Positions 1-12,880 of a stretch of DNA of 64,000 nt are shown here, piece after piece. A program made the position numbers and the translations under genes. This DNA comes from Diphasiastrum complanatum (lineage: Eukaryota > Streptophyta > Lycopodiopsida > Lycopodiales > Lycopodiaceae). The notes below the pieces were generated by a model. The model was not told the DNA's origin. It saw only the letters and a program-made list of their open reading frames with translations, and made no database searches. Location of the stretch: NCBI GenBank assembly GCA_029204225.1, contig CM055109.1, forward strand, positions 18,665,783 through 18,729,782, given 5' to 3'. How positions within the stretch are numbered: the first letter of the stretch is position 1; each line of letters opens with the position of its first letter.

Positions 1-3000
1 AGAGCTTGACCAGAAAAGAACATACAGATCTATGTGGTTGGAACTTTTGCAAATGCCAGATCTACTGCCAGCCATACTGCAGGCCTCCCCCAATACAAGT
101 CTTGCAAGAATGTAAGCCGCTGCTTCACGATCTGCTATGGTTTTACTCTCCATAAGTTCAGCTGGAACAGGTGCTACAATCGTCTGCAATAGTTGAGTCG
201 TTAGCTTCAATCTTTGCTTAGCATGCAATATTGAGTGTGTATTTTCGTCCTTAAGATCCACACCATTCCCATCCTGAAAAGAGAGGCAGAATCAAGACTG
301 AGTAGGTACCCATAAGTCACAGATGAATACAGAAGGTTTGAAAGTCATGATGATGTCAAAGAACTGCTAAAATGTGGGGAGATTGAGATGGTGGAATCCA
401 CTTTAAAGACGTCTTATTTCAGTAAACCCATACGGGGAACCCCCATGCACTTAATTTTAAACTAACTGCTGAGCATACATGGACTAGCACCACAAATCAT
501 AAGGTACAACTGCAGTTTTTATGATTGCTGTCAAGCAGCTCTGTAGTCCTGTATTCTTAAAACAAGCAGGAATGATTAAGCACAAAATTTTACTACAGAA
601 ATATGACTGATATGTTCTTATAGATCTTGACAAGTTTTCCAGACTCTGCTTACAAAGAAGCTGTTGATATGGAAAATTTATGCTTGGCATGTCTAATAAC
701 TTCAACAATCGGCTTCATCACACAAATAAGATCATTAGCTACATGCTGATATGGGAATTGCTACATGAACAAAGCTCAAGCTTTGAGATTGCCTACATAT
801 AAGCAGCCTCGCAAACTTTCATAGACCACTCAAACACATACTTTTAAGAACCTTTACCAAGAATCTGAAACAAGAAACTACAATCTGAACTCGACAAACA
901 TTAGGGAAGATTCAAATCATTGATGGTTCCGAAATTGTTTTAACGTTGTTTTGAGTTCGTTAAGAAATCTGAATAATACACAACCTACAAGATATACTAT
1001 AAACGTCAAAAATGGTACAGCAATCAATCACCTGAGATCTTTTGAGCTGAATAGGATAATCTAACCATATGAAATTAAGGTAGTATGGCTGGAGTTGAAT
1101 GACACGGCGGGCAACTGTAATCTTTTCTCCTCTTTCTGATCATGGTGCGATTATCCTCTATTGCACCTTCAATACTGTTGCAATGAAAGAACTGTTTATA
1201 TTAACACTTCTGGACCAAGAATTGCTTCGTTCAGTTAGGTTGACCATGTCTAATCGAAAAAGTCTCAATGCTAGACTTCTTAAAATTAGGTCTCTCCTGC
1301 TGCTGAGGTAAGATTCCGTAAGAAGAAGGATAGGCACGCAGAGAAACACTTGACACTTATTTACATTTGGATTTAAAGCTTTCCTTAAAACAGTTACGGC
1401 CTGAATTGACAATTATAAAGTCGTAGGTTTCAAGAGGTGCCCTTTGAATTGCCTCAAAATGGACATTTTCTTCTTTACGACGCGCAAAAGCTGCTTTTAC
1501 ACTAGGATTATAGATAATCAAGACGTCCGTGATCCTGCCCTTATGATCCAGGCCGTTAAGAAGCAATTTTTGAAGTTGTCTTTAATTTGTACTGCTTAAA
1601 AACTGCTGATCTGGAAATATTTTGTATGGTCGAAAAGAAACTTTTGATACCTCTGACAGGGAAATGCTCAACGCTAGTGCCCACACTTACGAAGCTGACC
1701 TTGAAGCTACACTTAAGGCTTAAAAGCTTGCCTACTAGCTAAAGCCTGGGCTTGAATGTCATCGTTCTAGAACTTTGCTCCACCCCGTTGAGTGATTTGA
1801 TGCATTACCTGGTGAACTAATAAACTATTCCTCACGGGTTCCTTTCCCTTCTATCTTATTGAAGCTCTTATAAACATCATTCCAGAAGATATCCCCGTAT
1901 ACTGTTGACTACTTTTACCCTCTAAAAATATTGAGCATGTTGCACAGAGTTATTGCCAAGTCCTTCGCATTTAGACTCGACGCTATTTTCTCTCAAGTTT
2001 TTTCGAAAGGAAAAACAGTCTGGTTTTCGGTAACCATAGAAACACTTTGAACGCCATACGTAATATTTGTTTTTTTGGATGTCCTCATCTGTGCGGCGGA
2101 CTGGAATCGAACTCCTAAGCTCAAGGAGAGGTGAGAACTCACCACGTATTGGAGAACCACTATTCTGAATATTTGAGCTCTTACTTTTATCTTTCTGATC
2201 CCCCTATTCAAATCTGTTCTAAGGATCGACTGAAATAAGGTTTCCAGATGTTCTAGTAAGAATTGACTTGAATGTAAGCTTTTCAGATGCTCCAGTGAGG
2301 GTTGACTTGAAAAAAGTTTATGACATTTCATCTGACCAACATACAACACCTGCTATTGTGACTTCTGCTCCCTTGTACTGAATAAATTAATGTGCCTATG
2401 AGAGTCTTACGGATAGGAGCTCCTGTAGAGTCTGTCTGTGACCCATAGCTGCAGAAAGTTGTATTTTAGAATGAGCGTTCCAGAACAGTTAAAACAAGGT
2501 AAGTTTCAGAGTGCAAATTATTAAAACATGTTTTGTTCTTCAAGGTTGACTATGGGGCGTTAGAAATTATACAGAGGAAAAAGCAGAAAGATACTCCATG
2601 AGAAGTTACATGTAGATCAGCAGTCTTGGTCCATAATCACTTGCTTCTCTTCTAGATAAGCAACAAAAGCTTACTAAGCGTACAGAATCCTGATGATTTA
2701 TAAGGTAATACCTTCTCAGTTAGGCGATTTAAAGCCGCTGCCCATTGCAATTCAGCACCTCTGGAAGCCATGGCCATATGTGTCAGGGACAAGCTCACAG
2801 GAAAAGTTTTTGTATAGGTGGAGAGGTTCCAGAAAAAAAAAAACACAAAGCAAAAATGCGAAAGAGAAACCTGTTTGTGGGAAGTAGGGCAGCCGGTTGA
2901 GCCATAGCAGCACGCCAGGGGACACAAGTTGGATGGTCCTTGCGTTTTAAGGGAGGAACCATAAGAGGTTCACTGTCAGCAAATTTTAAAGCTGCAGCTT

Positions 3001-6000
3001 GGTACCGCACAGAAGCAGCAATTTTTCTAGTGCCAGAACTTGGCCTGCTGTTGGAGTCTTGAAGGTCTAAATCACCTGAATGCCTAGTAGAAGACGCAAA
3101 CTCTGCTGTTAACAAGTCATTGTGTTGAAAGGAATCTTCTTCTGCAGTGGAAAATGTGTTTTGATTCCTTGCATAAATCCCTGGTAGCAAAACTTCTTCA
3201 GTATGACCTCTTAGCTGGAAAAGCTGAATAGAAGATTCATTCAGTGCCTTACTTGATATCTGTACCGGAGGATTTGATTGGCTTTCTGTATTGCTTCGAT
3301 CATCAGCCATTTCTGGTCTGCCAGACACAAAGGCTGGGTTCAGTTCAACATCAATCGTTTCACTAATCATTGGTTTAGACTCAATCTCAAGAGAACAGGA
3401 ATGCTGGCCAGTTACAATATCTGCAACTTTTACAGCTAATTCTGCATATCCACGACTTTGCGAAATCCCTGGAATTATCGACTCACCGTATTGACCCAAT
3501 TTTGAAAGGCATTTTGCCTCCCTTTCAGTATTACTAGATTTCTTACAAATTAAATTGCTGACTTGGTGATCTTGGGATGCTGGAGTTCGAGATCGTAAAG
3601 ATGGCCAGTCTTGCGCTTCGTTTGGTTGAGCTTCTATTGTGCGATGCATTTCGGACTCACTCGGACAAGGTTGAAACTCATGTTTTTTGGAAAGTCGTAA
3701 TGAAGTCTGCTCTTCTGTTCTTGAGATGGGCCAATTCTCAGAAGAATTGAACTTACTGGATGATTTCTCATTTAGCGACCTATTATGACTACCAGAATTT
3801 GCTGACATTGCCTTCTTATCAAGGTTTGATCCCATGTCTGCAAATAGTGGAGTAGCTCCTAAGGTTGATGGACTTTCAGTATTCAAACATGAAGCTTGAG
3901 TACATCCTGCATTTGGGGATTTGACTGTGAGAATATTTGCTGGCTTGCTGACTGGTATACGATAAGATTCATACACTCGTGGAAACAGTCTCTCGGCACC
4001 ATGCTCAGCCAAGAAAGTCTTGAAACCATTCATCAGATTTGAGAATTTTAAGTCTTTAAAGACTCCAGATTGATGCATGGACACTATTCCATTGTTGGTA
4101 TTCCTTTGGGAGCTGCTGCCTTGTTCAGAAGTAAATGAAACCGGTGCAGCGGGCTTTATTGAGGAGTCAATGCAATGACTGCCACTGGCAGCACTAAGAT
4201 AAGCTCCTTTGTCTGTAATATTTTCAAGCTTGAAAGAAATACCAACATGATCATCAGAAAATGCTGCGGGAAAAGGACATGAACTAGTCAGACGTAATTG
4301 TTCAGCAGAGCTTGCAGTGTAGGGAACCGTTGTCCTTGGCGCATTTGATGATGCACCAGCTTGTGCAGTGTCTGAAATAGGTTCAATCTGCAACCAAAGC
4401 AAATTAGGGAAAACCAATGGCAGCAAGTCCAAAAAGAAAATAATGCCCTGTAACAATAGAAAGAAACAAGATAAGTTCAACCAAGACCACAGGAACAATG
4501 CTGTAAAAGGTGAATAGAGCTGCAGTGGCCCTCTTACAATAGCTGGAGCCCGAAAATAATACGCTTCCTGTTGTGTAACTTGCTCTATACTCGTATAGGC
4601 GCTAGAATCCTTGCCTTGTAAATGTAAATGCAAGTCTTTATCAGATAATGTAGCATCCGCAGAATTATCCCCAATCCTGTGGGGACTTGCAAAATCAGCA
4701 GCAATATTTCCTTGCAACAGCCTCTTAGCGCTTATAGTGTGTCTCTCGTCTTCCCCCATAACTCTTCGAAGATCAGTCCTACACCCTTCCACTTGCATAG
4801 CACTTGAAAGACTAACAACTTTTTTCTTGCTAGTAGGACGAGTATTGAGAAGCGAATGGTTGACTACAAACTTCCACAATGGATCATCGCGTTGCTGCAA
4901 TTCATGAAGGGCTTGCTTACCCAAAGGCCTTGCATCCAGCATTGGACTTACGTAAGAGGAGTTATCTTGCCTGATAGTATTCTGTGAGTTTTGAATTGTT
5001 CCAGGTAATTGAACAGTTGATCCACAGGATTCAGGATACAGCTCATTCACTCTGTTATTACCATCCTGTCCCTTTTCTTCTTGGGCATATGTGTTTTCTG
5101 TCAACTGAACAGAAAGAGGATAATGTTCTGGAATTGCATAAGCAAAGGATCCAGCTAAAGGCCTCTGTACTAGGTTTTCACCAGCTTCGCCTGTGCAAAG
5201 AGGACTCTCTTGACCCTGTGAATCTAAATCTTCAGAGCACTGACTGATATCACGCTGCTGTAGTCCTTTCTGAATACTGCTTGTCTTCCAAGCATTTTCC
5301 TGCCTGCCGTACAAATCAGTCTCAAAAAGAGATTCCACCATTTGCATCCCATTCTGCTTTTGAACAAAGATCTGCTTGTGGACAAGGATGTTTTGATCAG
5401 AAACCTCAAATCTTTCTCCAATTCGAAGAGAATTATCGAGACTTTCAGAATTGTTCTGTCTAACATTCGAAGCGCTCAGCAAACGCAAAGCACCTGAATT
5501 GCTGTGCTGTAGGCTCAAGTCCCTCCGAGAATCCAGCTCATTTGTTTCCAATATGGATTGTTGTTGAATCGCCGACTCTATTTGCATTTCCCGAAAATGT
5601 AATAAATTTTGCTTCTTCCTCTCATCCATATGTACACATTCATTAGGCACCCCATGAAAAGGTGAATTTTTATCCGTATCATGAACAGTCCAACTACTAC
5701 ATTGCTTATCTCCGACATTTTTCAGGCATTCTTGAAGCGAACCCTCACGTGGATGAAGGTTTCCAGCATCTACAACTTGAGTCAATGAAGTAGCAATGTG
5801 GTGGTTTCCTTGATTCGTAGAACCTCCACAAATATTCATACGCTGATTCAAATCTGTGCATTTTATTGGGCAATAGTATCCAAATGGAGTGCTGATCAGA
5901 TTTCCTGTAGTTGCAACTCCAACCTTGTTATGTTCATCTAAGAAGTAGACCAACTCACTAGGTGACTGAAAGCCATCTTGGCTGAAGAAGGTACTAGCCT

Positions 6001-7297
6001 TCTTATTCCCTACAGACTGTGAAATGGTCTGTGTGCCTGTTTGAGCAGGCAATTCTCCAACTGAATTTAGCTTTTCTGAGTCTGTACCACGTGAAGCATG
6101 ATTTTGTTCTTGGGAGACTTTTTCCTCACCATGTCCAATAGCAACAGTGCTAGCGGCATGCATACTCCCATTTGGGAGAACAAATGGCACTTTCCCTATT
6201 GCAGCAAGAAGTTCATAATAGCTTCCTTCTGTGGGTGGAACAAAGTTTGGAGACGTGTAACCAGAGGTGGAGCCAATGAATAAGGGAAACAACTGTGACG
6301 GCGGTACAGCAAATCCGGGCGCCAGCAAAGTCTCGTGACTTTCAGTAGACTTGTTGTCTTCACTGTGCCCCAAAGATGATTCATGCAATGGCCCATAAGG
6401 GTTCCCTCCATAAATCAAAGGCTGAAAGATGTTGGGCTGGACAAAATACCTTTGGTACTCTAATGCAAGCTTTACCCATTCTTCTTCGAAAAGAGCTAGA
6501 GATTGGTTATTTAGCCCTTGGTTCTGGATGGCCAGGAACAGTTGCAACTGCCTTCTTGAATACTCCTCCAGTTGCAAGCTTTGCTGTCTGTACAGTTCTT
6601 GTAGATACTGCTGATACATTATATGTTGCCAATACTCCAGAGCTTCGTTCCCTAGATCCTGTGAGGTTTCCTTCTGCAAGATGGCATGAACAGAGAAACT
6701 ATGGCTGTTTGAAGCTGCGTGCATATCCGATACTAATCCGGAGTTCTGCCCAGCAAACACTGTCTGAACATGAGTCTTTTTTACATCTTGTCCACTAAGA
6801 CCCCCTTCATCAGTATATAAGCTACTGGGAGACAAAGCAATGCCTGAGTCTTTTTCACCAACAGAGCCTCCATTTAACCCTTTGATCTGGTCCAGATCAG
6901 TGTTTCTAGCTTGGCTCCTTGTAACTGGACTTTGTGTCACCTCTACGTTCAGCAGGTGTGAATCACAGAATGGAGGTCTTTTTTCGTTCGATTGCGTCCC
7001 TGTGGGCACGACAGAAGGTTTCAGTCTAGGAGAAACATCATCGCTCACCATTTCAGAGCTAAAACTACTATTCATTGCATGGTTCAAGCTGTGGTTGCTG
7101 TGCTCAAAATTTCCTGGTTCCATCACCACCCTACTTGCACTCTTAAGCACTTGCACGTTATCCAACAATGGTGTGTGATAATCCTGGTCGTGAACTCCCG
7201 TCCACGGATTTGTTGCACGGGCCCAGGCTCCGAATCCCAACGATGCCGGCTGCCCGGAATATTGAGCCTTCTTAAACAAATCATTATTATCTGCCAT
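1..7297 (-). CDS. Plant dentin sialophosphoprotein-like protein, four deduced exons, C-terminus beyond left edge
   Basis: Deduced exons on the minus strand are 7297-4538, 4387-2871, 2793-2712 and 273-1, giving at least 1544 codons with continuous phase. All introns are GT-AG. The ATG at 7297 (MADNND) has a better start context (G at -3, G at +4) than the in-frame ATG 18 nt upstream at 7315. The protein is low-complexity, rich in Ser, Gln and Asn, with a Gln/Tyr-rich stretch near residues 220-265. Conserved-looking motifs sit at the C-terminus: PWRAAMAQPAALLPTN, then WAAALNRLTEK, then RLKLTTQLLQ, then LGEAC. From memory these match the C-terminus of Arabidopsis proteins such as AT5G07980, annotated as dentin sialophosphoprotein-related. 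Their molecular role is poorly defined and I assign none. Joining exons 2, 3 and 4 rebuilds the family motif order, which supports the splice model. The last visible exon is open to position 1, so the stop codon lies outside the window. Confidence 0.75.
274..2711 (-). other. Large intron of the DSPP-like gene (2.4 kb)
   Basis: The donor is GAGAAG|GTATTA at 2712/2711 and the acceptor is CTTTTCAG|GATGGG at 274/273, both phase 0. The contents are mostly unremarkable AT-rich sequence. Two details stand out. A degenerate 40-bp direct duplication lies around 2239-2315. A 69-codon minus-strand open stretch at 1566-1357 looks more like real protein than random sequence, but I cannot name it. No RNA gene or intact mobile element is recognisable. 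Confidence 0.65.
4388..4537 (-). other. In-frame 150-bp phase-0 intron of the DSPP-like gene
   Basis: On the minus strand the segment begins GTAAGAGG and ends TTTGGTTGCAG. It is exactly 150 nt, falls between codons, and contains no stop. Read through, it adds 50 residues that are strongly hydrophobic (LFLWSWLNLSCFFLLL-like), in sharp contrast to the polar Ser/Gln-rich protein on both sides. The canonical splice sites, T-rich composition and abrupt change in residue bias all indicate an intron. A naive ORF call would wrongly give a 1506-aa protein with transmembrane-like segments. A second possible acceptor (CTATTGTTACAG) lies near 4449. Confidence 0.8.
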
Positions 7298-8555
7298 GCC
7301 GCTATGACATTTCATCTGTCCTGGCTGTTGCTCTGGATGCTGTGCGGCGAAAAGATTCCTAGCCTATTTCATTGCGAGGAACGGTCGTACTTAGTCAAAA
7401 ACAAACTCACTTTTCCACAGACCTATAATTCTATGAGAATTCTAAGTGGCAACGTTAATTGACTAATCTCTGAACATATCAGGTTTGGCTTCAATATCGC
7501 TTCCGAGTTGCTTCAATAGAACCTCTTACGAACTTCCGTAGTTCTTAAAACTATCAGGATCCTTCTCAAACACACGAAGCTACCTACGATCCTGCTTGGC
7601 TTATCTTCCCTATACGTGTATAGAAATGTTGTTTTGGAGCATAGTCGGGTGGCCTGGTCGATGGATCATAGATATCGTGGTTTGAAATAAAAATCAAGAT
7701 CTATCATAGATATCGTGAAATGTATGGATGCATATACCTCTTGCTACAAGAATCCTTTTCATAAGCTTCCATGGAAACTCAACACCAAAACGTCAAAATA
7801 ACAGCATCGCCACTAGCTAAAAATTTCAACGATCCAGATACAGATAAAAAGAATGCGTGTTAAATTAAGGAAATCAACAAATAAGGCGACTGAGATTGAG
7901 GAACACTGCCACATGGAGTCCAAAAAAAACCTAAAGCAGCTGCAATATATTAACCAGCTGATTAAACATAAACATCATACTCGTTAAAAAAACACTAAGT
8001 GAAAGCAGAGACTGATTGAGGCATGGAGCGAATCAAGAAAATCTATTTAAGAAACTATAGCTCAAATTTGAGCTATTTTCCGATACAAGAGCGGTAGCTC
8101 CATCGAGCTAGTCCATCGCCCAGGCTAATATCATACATTCACGACCTTTCAAATGTGGCAAATTACACAACTCGGTTCAAGGCTGGCATGCCTGCATTGA
8201 CAAAACAAACGGACGTAGGAAAGAAGAAGAACACGAAGCCAAATTAGCTTCCAAACAGAAGAGTTGTTAGAAAAATATTCCGCATAGATTCCACGACCTG
8301 CTGCAGCCTCGAAATCCCATGCAGCTGCACGCTTCAAATAAAACAAAACAAAACCAAATATTGTCTCCTAACAAGCACATTCTTATTAATCAACGCCCAT
8401 GCCACATCCCCCGCACCCCACACTGCAATGCAATGCAGGCCCATGTACATATTGCGCAGATGAAGCAGCATCATTAATATCGACCCAGTTGCCTGCTCAT
8501 GTAACAACAGAAGCAAAAGAAGAAGAAGACTCCTCCGCCCAACACATTACACAAC

Positions 8556-8584
8556 AGAAGAAGAAGAAGAAGAAGAAGAAGAAA
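8556..8584 (+). repeat. (AGA)n microsatellite
   Basis: About nine uninterrupted AGA/GAA units. Read in frame on either strand it gives spurious poly-Lys or poly-Leu/Phe ORFs. Confidence 0.9.
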
Positions 8585-8628
8585 GATGAATGGATCGAGG
8601 AGCAATCCATGAACGAACAAGTCTCTCG

Positions 8629-8650
8629 TCTGTCTGTCTGTCTGTCTGTC
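8629..8650 (+). repeat. (TCTG)n microsatellite followed by a GA-rich tract
   Basis: Five TCTG units followed by a GA-rich tract (about 8661-8694). Together with the AGA run this forms a 140-bp low-complexity cluster. Confidence 0.85.
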
Positions 8651-8754
8651 AGAGATAGACGAGAGAGAGCGAGAGAGAGGAGAGCAGAGCGAGAAGTATA
8701 AAAGAAAAGGAAAAAAATAGACAAATTTGGCGTGAATAGAAAGAATATAGCAGC

Positions 8755-8790
8755 TAGGCTTAGGCTTAGGCTTAGGCTTAGGCTTAGGCT
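8755..8790 (+). repeat. (TAGGCT)6 hexanucleotide array
   Basis: Six perfect tandem copies of TAGGCT, equal to TTAGGC in another register. That is a one-base variant of the plant TTTAGGG-like telomere theme and identical to the nematode telomere unit. At 36 bp it is best treated as a microsatellite. Confidence 0.9.
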
Positions 8791-11700
8791 GCCTTTCCTT
8801 CCAGAGGCCAGGAGTAAGTAACGACTTCTGTTTTGGCGTCATACAAATCCGAATTTTCCATAATACTAAGTAGCGGCATATATTTTGGACGGTGGAGATA
8901 ACGTGCCTTGGAACTAGGGGGTGGCAGAGGCTTTGGAGCTTAATACAAGGGTAGGAGCACCAGCAATGGGCTGGCACCTCCCTTGAGGGCTAGGACCTTC
9001 CCCAGCTTAGAAGTGGGAGTTGGAGGTTAATAGGGTTGGGTGGAACCTCAAGCCAAGGGCAAGGCGTTTCCTCAATGTCGCAACTTGGGAGATGCTTTGG
9101 ATGGGTGGGTTGTGCTCGATGCAAGCACAAGTTTGGTTGACGGTCGAGATTAGAGCCTCGTGCAAGGCTCAAACTTGTGCATAACACAATGCTCATGCTC
9201 TTCACGTAGGGGTTGGAGGGCTTAGTGTCAAAGTCTGCATCTCCTCCTTGGACCCTCTAACAACTGGTTCGAGGTGGCATTCAGTTCCACTCACCTACGA
9301 CAATTGGGTGGTCCCTAGGAAAGTGTGGGTCCGAGTTCGAGAGGTGCTTAGGAGAATGGTGGATAGTCTTGAGAGGGAGGTGAGACAATAATGCCTTTGT
9401 TCAACCAAATCGTGTTCTTGCAAGTGACAAAGAAACAAGACTGAGAAAAATGTACTTGGAATAAAGAGGAACTAGATCCTTCAAATCCATTTCTATAGCA
9501 ATATTTGCATTTCCCCTCCAATAAACTTAACTTGGACTTTGTTAGTACTTTTGGCCCTACCTTGTAATGTGTCAAGGAAATTTGTGAAAAAAAAGTCAAC
9601 TTTAGATAAGTTTGTAACCTCTCAAGTTTTGGTAGATATTATGTGCTTCGAGATTTTATCCTTGGTCACTTTAGGAGCATGCATTGATCTCATAACAATA
9701 AAGACAAACTTTGCATATACGTGGAGTTGGGTTATATCCACGTTGCACAGACCCTTGAGACATGCTACTAAGTAGCTCCCTATTTCAAGAAGACTCCAAT
9801 AACTAGATAATTAGTGCCATAGGGAACATGTTGTGATTAAGGACATCTGTACAAGAGGTTGGGAAGAGGAGCAAAGATGGAAATTGCAAGAAAATTCATA
9901 CCATGTTTCTCATTGCATATAGGTAGAGAAAAGTACAAAGCATGATTGGTTGACAAGGAGTTGTGAATTGAACATTTTTCAAATTACTTACAATGACAAG
10001 CATGATTAGTTGAAAAGGAGCTCTAGCTTGAAATGCTTTTTCAATTTTCTTAAAATACTCTTCAATTTGCTCACAACTGACAAAGTAGATCCTTGAATAT
10101 GCTTGTAGACTAAACTTGTCCGATATCCAATTTCACCTCATAGGGGCATTGCAATTGCATGCTTTCTCATGTTTCTATGACCCCTATTTTCTAGGAGATA
10201 AGGAGGCATTGCAGTCCAAAGATTGCAAAGTGATACTTGACTATTTTTATAATTAATGGTTGATGCACAAGTTTAATTAAGTCCAATAGGGGCAATGCAA
10301 GATTGTTAAATACAAAAAGATACAAATGTCAGCTTTCATTATATTGTTGTAATACGTTTTCAAAGCATGACAGTCCACATATTCCTAGATCAACCATTAC
10401 TAGCAATTGTATTGTAGGTTTGAGAAATAATTACAATGTCATGTAGATAAGTTTTGTGTTTTTTTCTACTCCAAACATTTAAAAAATCATTTATTGTGTA
10501 CCAAATTTATAGCTTGTGCAAAATATGATAACTAACAATAAATCTTGCTATATACTAACCTACAATAATTGCTTGATTGATGAGTTCCAAATACTATACC
10601 ATAAAAAAATGGCTAAATTGTTCAACTCATCTATCTTATGACGTTAAAATGCAAAAGTAACAATTGCAAGACCACAAATGAATCTGAATCGTGAATGAAG
10701 TCAAGACTAAGGTGACAGACAAGGAGCTAGGGGTGAGCAACAACCCTAGCATTGTAAAAGGAAGCCATGCAAGAGAAAAGCCACATAGAAAGAAGGCACA
10801 ACCTTTTTTCAAGGCGATTGAGTTCCAAATTTCTGTCTTGGCTGGGTATCAGAGTCCTTATTTGCTCCATATGTTGTATGTACACATTAAATACATTATT
10901 TGATTTTGCCAAACCTATTGGAGATGACAAAAATAGTGTATTAAATTGTACATAAAGTTGTTTGATTAATCAGTTGAAAAATTTATACAATTTACGTGAT
11001 AGAAAATTACCTGATAGAAAATTTACCTCAAATCTTCAACTTGATCCATACATCAATACTAATAAATTGACAAAGTATAGATAAAGTGATTGCATAACAA
11101 ACATAAAGACAAAATATAGAAATTCAACAATTTGAAATTGCTTCATCAAAATTCATATTATAATTCCAATATAAAATAGAAAAATTGTTACATAGAGTTT
11201 GAACATTAGGCATATAACTTCGAACATTACATAGAGTTGAAGGCAATTTGGATGCCTATTCAACATTTACATTTCTATTGACTCTCTTGTCCTTAATCCC
11301 CTTTCTCTTTTCATTCTTGCAATAACGAATTGGATACTATCTTTTGCTCGTTTTTCACTAAAGTTATCTTTATCCAGACCAAGGTGGATAGCCATAACAA
11401 TTGCTTCACCTCTGGTGTGAGGAAGCCATGGTTTTTTTTACAAGGGCTTCCAATATTTGTATTTGATCAGCATCAAATTCCTCATATATGGATAAAACCT
11501 TCGTGTCTTCCATTTTCTTGTGATGTAGCACATCATCAAACATTGATTTTTTTGATGGAGCTGTAGGTAGAATAGAGTCCCAAGGATTTTGCTTCACCAG
11601 TTGGAGATAACTATAATAGCTATGATTTGACGTGATTGGTTGTGCATGATAACACATTGCTCCTCCCAATGTAGATCAACTCCCCAATGACATTGATTGT

Positions 11701-12880
11701 GAGTATAGGTTTTACAAGTGTCATTGTCTCTATGCCTTATGTTCTAGTTAGATTCCTCTCTTGCTTACACACCAACATGCACCTACAATTGATGAGTAGG
11801 TTTTCTAGGACTACTATGAGATCGCCAAACCAATAAATAATAGGAGATGTAGCTAGGTACCAATTTAGCCTATTTCATATTATATTTCAAATAGTCTATC
11901 GATTCCTTTGAGGGGTAAATTAACAATAATAAATTGGGCAAGGTTTGCATGGCCTTATTTTGATATCATATTCTAGGCATGCACCAAATGCATTTCTTCA
12001 CTTCCATAATATGCACCAATAACAACATTTATTTGGTAGAAAATTCAAAAACTAGATTCTTATTTCTATAAGTATACTATATCAAGACAATGTTGAAAAT
12101 AAGAAAAGATACAAAGATCACATCTTTTGATACCACTTATGTTTTACAGTTATCCTAATGCCACATTTATAATTTGAATTTCTTGTGTCAATGATGTCCC
12201 CTTCGAAACAATCTAGCATCCCTACATGATGTTTGGTTTATAAGTGTGCATAACCCATCCCCATCAAACCACATCACTTGAGTAGTCTCTTCTTTACTAT
12301 GTTGCCTCCTCCTATAGAAGCTTGGTGCCACTGCACCAATTACCACTTTACCATCATAGATTGGTTTATCACATTTTGCATGCCAGTCAAGCATCTCCAT
12401 TTCATTTCAACTTGCTTCATGTAGGCACATTGTAAATTGTAAAGGCCAAAATGCCCAAGAGATAAAGGTGATCCCATTTTCCATTCATTTTGGTTTTGCA
12501 CATAATTTCTTTATGATTAAGAATTGGGGACGGCGGACCGAGGGATTGATCACCTCTTTAGATCATCTAAGCCATGATTGGGAATGGACAACCCCTTAAA
12601 AAAAGAGCCTAGAAATTGATAGTTTTTATGCAAGATAAAATGGACATATCTTAGAAATTAGACTTTGTTTGATTTATATTTTATAAGCTTCAAATGTGAT
12701 ATTGTATTTAATATATAGCTAAATTAGATCTATAGTTTATGTAGTTTACTATGTTTTTGGTAGTAACCGGCACTTGACATGCAATCGATATCACTCGTCC
12801 CATAGCTGGCTACTTGTATTAGTCGGGTAGCCACAATGATTGGAAATTAGCATGTATAGTATGTTTTTGGTTTCGTTATG
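8791..12880. other. Intergenic region without a recognised gene
   Basis: About 4 kb of AT-rich DNA with many stops in all frames. Two minus-strand open stretches look faintly protein-like: 11669-11406, containing DADQIQILEALVKKTMAS, and 12400-12188. They lack recognisable domains, splice partners or neighbours and may be fragments of decayed transposons. A further minus-strand stretch around 9766-9350 reads like a broken element ORF. I support no gene here. Confidence 0.5.

Larger units (their letters stand above)
7298..8754. promoter_or_regulatory. Upstream region (5' UTR/promoter) of the DSPP-like gene
   Basis: This is about 1.45 kb upstream of the chosen ATG, AT-rich and without a convincing coding segment. 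It holds several purine or pyrimidine microsatellites (AGA, TCTG and GA tracts) at about -1.26 to -1.4 kb. I cannot fix a transcription start or a TATA box from sequence alone. Confidence 0.35.

Noticed and set aside
2085-2165. tRNA-like word (TAGGAGTTCGATTCC on the minus strand, followed by CGCCGCA)
   Set aside because: Only a T-arm-like segment is present. No pairing 5' acceptor strand, D-arm or anticodon arm could be found.
4388-4537. Transmembrane domain in the DSPP-like protein
   Set aside because: The hydrophobic stretch is precisely bounded by canonical GT and AG sites and is better explained as an intron.
8474-8977. Leu/Phe-rich and PKPKPK-containing ORFs on the minus strand
   Set aside because: They are translations of AGA, TCTG and TAGGCT microsatellites.
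11406-11669. Minus-strand 87-codon ORF as a gene
   Set aside because: Protein-like but isolated, with no known domain or exon neighbours; mentioned only in the intergenic entry.
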